This document shows, one piece after another, positions 60,621 through 63,867 of a stretch of DNA of 63,867 bases. Positions within the stretch are counted from its first letter, which is position 1. Each line of letters opens with the position of its first letter. The notes beneath the pieces were generated by a model. It made no database searches. It saw nothing but the letters and a program-made list of their open reading frames with translations, and had not been told where the DNA came from. Source of the stretch: Ectocarpus siliculosus (Eukaryota > Sar > Phaeophyceae > Ectocarpales > Ectocarpaceae); assembly GCA_000310025.1 (NCBI GenBank), contig FN649758.1, positions 3,412,589 to 3,476,455 of the forward strand, written 5' to 3'. Made by a program: the position numbers and the translations under genes.

Positions 60621-62261
60621 GTGTTTGCGGACTGGTCTCAGGTCTTGGTCTTTGAAGTCGGAAGCAAGTCCAAAAACAAGACCGGAATTGTGTTTCAAAA
60701 CTGCTTGCGAAGACTCGAGTGTGATTTTTTCGGCCTTGAGCACGCGGAAAATTCTAAGAAAGTTGCGTTCAATACGACGGAGCCCCTTTGCCGGCGGCGG
60801 CAGACAGATGGTTGAGCCGACTCGGAACAACACTAAACATATTTATACATGTGATCAAAAACGATTTGTAAATTTAAAAAAACGGCGGGAAACACCTGCT
60901 GTCCGTGAAATTCAAAAATCTGTAGATTTGAAAAACGAGTGATGTAGGACTGATGATGTACTGCTGTAGATTTTGTTCCACCTTCCATGAATTTTACAAT
61001 GTTATTCCTAATATGTCTAATAAACCAGCAAGCTGTCAATAGACACTGCGCCGTGTCCCCTGTGAAGGTTACAATTTACAATACACGGCACAACGGAGGG
61101 TTTCTCCCCGATATTTTGCCGTTGACCCAGTAGAGAACTACAGGGGATGTATTGTAAAATGTAAGTTACCTATACAGATGTTTTTGTACTTAGCACCAGC
61201 TGGCATCACTGGTATAAATCATCAGTGCATAGACTTAAAAAGACTCGAAATAAGTCCAGTACCCAGCCGGTTTCCCTCCACTCACTGAAAAGACTCCACC
61301 ACATCCCGTTCGACTGTGGGCATATCTCGAATGGGTAGTCTTTCTGTGTGTGTTTTTATTGTTCCTTAATATTTATTTCCGACCTTCCGCCTCCACCACA
61401 ACAAGGCTACCACGACTATAGCACCCTCACCCCCAGTTCATGGAGAATGCTGATGGAGCAACGTACTCGCTCATGAACAACAGGCGGTTGGCCCAGTTCA
61501 GTTGCCGGGAGTGCATGGGAAGCGTAGCGCCGCAAACAGCTGAGGCATGCATGTGTGTACCCCTTCAGCACGCGAACAAGTTGTGATACACATCGCAGTC
61601 ATCAGTCGTCGACGGAGTCGATCGTTCCCCGTCAAACGAATCACCGCAGCACGGTCCACAGGACCCACGCGCTGCAGCTCCTCACGTTCCCACGCCGCTT
61701 GAAGCATCCCTAACTCCGTCACCTCCGCCTCCACCTGTGCCACACTCCTGAGATCTATGCCGCCCGCCTCACCGCCTCACCCTCCTCACGCGGGCTTGAT
61801 GTGTCACTTTTTTTAGCATGCATGCATGTAGAGCGGCACGCTTCGGTTCACGCATGCATATATGTACATGTAAGATAACGCAAAAGTTGCACCATGTCGG
61901 CAGCATGCAATGCGCATCGGGTCTGCGGTGTGCAGTGACTCTGTCTGACTGTCTGGCTGCTGTATGTAGTTTGTTCGCCATGGTGTCGCCTATGACGGCC
62001 GAGTTGTGTGTGTTTCGGCAGCTCCACGGGATGGTGCGGCGTCTGTCGGGAGGACGTCGGGAGTATCTCGGGGTGTGTAGGCCAATGAAAAATTGTTATT
62101 TCAAAGACAAAACTGAGCAAGACAAAATCGGAGCTTTTCTCGGGTCTTTGGGGGCAATTGGCGAAAGCAAAAGACCAGATTCCTAAAGATCAATCGGACT
62201 TCGGCGCTCGGGGGGATAAAAAAGACCAAGACAAGACCAGAATCAGATGTTCGCAAACACC
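60620..62261. mobile_element. 1.64 kb element with about 40-bp terminal inverted repeats
   Basis: Left end GGTGTTTGCGGACTGGTCTC, then GGTCTTGGTCTTT. The right end is the inverse, with GGTGTTTGCGAAC and GGTCTTGTCTTGGTC. The interior has no complete transposase. No clear target duplication is seen. Confidence 0.6.
61498..61743 (-). CDS. hypothetical ORF inside the TIR element
   Basis: 81 codons: VEAEVTELGMLQAAWERE, then RVGPVDRAAVIRLTGNDRL. The first 50 residues are charged and protein-like and follow a CTCAG acceptor; the rest (THTCMPQLF) looks non-coding. It may be one exon of a captured or element gene. No family recognised. Confidence 0.25.
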   Translation of the reverse strand: MAQVEAEVTELGMLQAAWEREELQRVGPVDRAAVIRLTGNDRLRRRLMTAMCITTCSRAEGVHTCMPQLFAALRFPCTPGN

Positions 62262-62792
62262 GTAATAACGACGCGGGGCATTTTAATTTTAAATCCGCCG
62301 CACAGGCGGCGACGGCCTCTGTTATAGTGCGTTAACAGTAGCACCTGTGACCTTGAACCCGCCCTTACAACAAGCTAATCTACGTTGCGGTTGGTGCCTT
62401 TCCCAGCATCCCTCTCCGCGGTTCTGGGTGGTGGTGTGTTGATTGTATCGATGTAGCGCCAACCGTTTCGACTTTTAATCAGTATTCTATGTACCACCGA
62501 ATTTTTTTTCTGCTCGTGCAACGAGTGCCGTGGGCCGAGGCCTCCGACATGATTGTAATCTCTTGTTGCTCGCTCCGTATTTTCCGAAATAGGAAATGGT
62601 TCGTTGGGAGGCTCTCCACTAGGGAACACCATTCCACGTCCACCTCATTACGGTTAAAGAAGTTTGGTGTAACTAGTCAAGGGAGTGAAGAAAAGGGGTT
62701 TGTGACGCTGGCCCTCTTTCTTACTGACAAAGAGAGAAGAGAGAAAACAACCTTCCCGCCCAAGGACGTTGTGCATTCTACTGCTGCTATCA
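62262..62792. other. intergenic, nothing recognised
   Basis: Short ORFs only. GCCGCACAGGCGGC at about 62297 is a small GC hairpin. Confidence 0.35.
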
Positions 62793-63179
62793 GTAGAGGA
62801 CACCATCGTGCGTGCTGGCAAGCTCAGGTTTGCTACTGGAGTTGGAATATCAAAGGTCGCAGCAGCCTCTGAAAACAGTCCGAAATCTGCACCGGAACCA
62901 CGCTGCATCCCACATTTTGCACATGTCACAGCCGTGCTCACCGCCACGGACCGTAAACCCCTGAACGGTGTCAGCAGTAGCTATTAGTGGCATCAGTTCC
63001 TGCTGTAAACCCGGAGTTGAGGAGTTTTGGGTCAGTGGAGGCGAGCACGGCTGTGACAAATGTAATGTTGGATCCCTGATTTCGGACTGTTTTCAAAGGC
63101 TGCTGCGACCTTCGATATTGCTCCAGTAGCATACCTGAACGTGCCAGCACGCACGACGCCTCTTCATGATGTCCTCTAT
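62793..63179. mobile_element. 387-base foldback element with open frames in both arms
   Basis: The left arm (AGAGGACACCATCGTGCGTG, GCTACTGGAGTTGG, GGTCGCAGCAGCC, GAAAACAGTCCGAAATC, GTCACAGCCGTGCTC) is mirrored by the right arm ending at 63179. The centre is near 62985. Both arms read in the same protein sense outward-in: VTAVLTATDRKPLNG on the plus strand and VTAVLASTDPKLLNSG on the minus strand. Confidence 0.7.
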
Positions 63180-63207
63180 TGATGACGATAGAATTCATCA
63201 CCTAACC

Positions 63208-63450
63208 GGTCGCCCCGGTGGTCTAGCCGTAACCTCGAAACCGCGAAGTCGTGAGTTCGAATCCCCATGGGGTGAAACAATTCACAACTTTTGTGAGTGA
63301 AAACGAAAAAGAAAGCTGAACAAGCTCTCGTGAATACCAAAGTTCGAGGTTAGCACCGTCGACGAGGGAAAGGGACTGGACTGTCAGCTGGACCCTTCTC
63401 GCGATAAAACTCAACTCAGCACGCACCGCAGGAGGAAGGTGGGGTACGAA
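63208..63450 (+). mobile_element. SINE family A copy with a well-kept tRNA-like head
   Basis: CGCCCCG at 63210 pairs with TGGGGTG about 60 bases on to form a 7-bp acceptor-like stem. GGTGGTCTAGCC is the A-box region and GAGTTCGAATCCCC the B box. The body has GGACCCTTCTCGCG and CCGCAGGAGG as in the copy at 6888. An A-rich segment follows. Confidence 0.75.
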
Positions 63451-63867
63451 AATGAAAATAAAAAGAAGAAAAAAAGCCCCGGTGTTTACCCCCTCCTGCG
63501 TTCCCCTGGACGGTTGTGCCCGTAGTTGTACCACGCAGTAATACACTGAAGAGGGTAGCCTACATGAAGAATGTAGTACACGTCTCACCACGAAAAGTGG
63601 GGGGACTGTCGCCATAGTAAATAGGACGAAAACACGCACACACCTAACCCTCAAAACTGACCTTATTTGAGCGCCTTCCGGGTTGGCTGAGAACGGACTG
63701 TGGCTCGTGTGACACGTTTCGACTACTATGGGCAACAACCAAGGTCTTGCCGAGGTGCTTGGAAATCGCCGTTTCGGTGAAGAGTGTGCAGATGTGCATC
63801 AACCCGCCGCACCCCACGAAAGGGTTTCTGCACAAGTGATCATCAGAGCCCCCCCCCCCCCCCCCCC
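63451..63867. other. end of window, nothing recognised; terminal poly-C
   Basis: No gene seen. The last 17 or so bases are C, as is common at contig edges. Confidence 0.4.

Noticed and set aside
63208-63280. tRNA gene
   Set aside because: The acceptor-like stem and B box are good, but no convincing anticodon arm forms and the SINE body follows directly.
63851-63867. Telomere or functional homopolymer at the window end
   Set aside because: A bare run of C without repeat units is better explained as a contig edge.

Overview
The window reads as nuclear DNA of a photosynthetic, flagellated stramenopile, most likely a brown alga of the Ectocarpus type. Three things point there. Genes are split into many short exons with GT..AG introns of several hundred bases. 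One gene encodes a protein with a bipartite plastid presequence (signal peptide followed by an ATAFVP motif, as in heterokont algae). A very large gene encodes a flagellar central-apparatus-type protein. The organism call is inference; no rRNA or organelle marker is present.

Layout. 1-4240 (+): 3' part of a URB1/Npa1 ribosome-biogenesis gene, with a MITE in its first visible intron. 4241-9649: intergenic DNA with tRNA-derived SINE copies, a degenerate tetranucleotide tract and a possible membrane-protein gene on the minus strand. 9650-about 12915 (+): a small Zn2Cys6 zinc-cluster gene whose first intron carries a frameshifted tyrosine recombinase. 12916-24000: a repeat-dense block holding two diverged copies of a 1.3-1.5 kb unit, several hairpin MITEs, a 1.2 kb minisatellite with a 10-bp period, and a 2.3 kb near-palindrome. 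About 26000-43833 (+): a gene of roughly 29 visible exons for a CFAP74-like coiled-coil/ASH-domain protein. 45544-53007 (-): a complete ten-exon site-2-type intramembrane metalloprotease (567 aa). 53260 (+): an isolated first exon of an importin-9-like gene. 56599-57328 (-): the last two exons of a UAP56/SUB2-type DEAD-box helicase without its upstream part. 57969-59500 (-): exons of an unrecognised gene. 59640-63450: a decayed BED-finger transposase piece, GC-rich hairpins, a 1.6 kb TIR element, a foldback element and another SINE. The window ends in a poly-C run.

How the genes relate. This is eukaryotic DNA, so there are no operons. URB1 and the helicase act in ribosome assembly and mRNA export, the importin in nuclear import, the protease in the plastid, and the CFAP74-like protein in the flagellum. 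The only structural pairing is the head-to-head arrangement of the protease and importin starts, 252 bp apart, which suggests a shared promoter. Exon limits were set by hand from ORF continuity, splice sites and phase. Those described as phase-checked are firm; the others are approximate.
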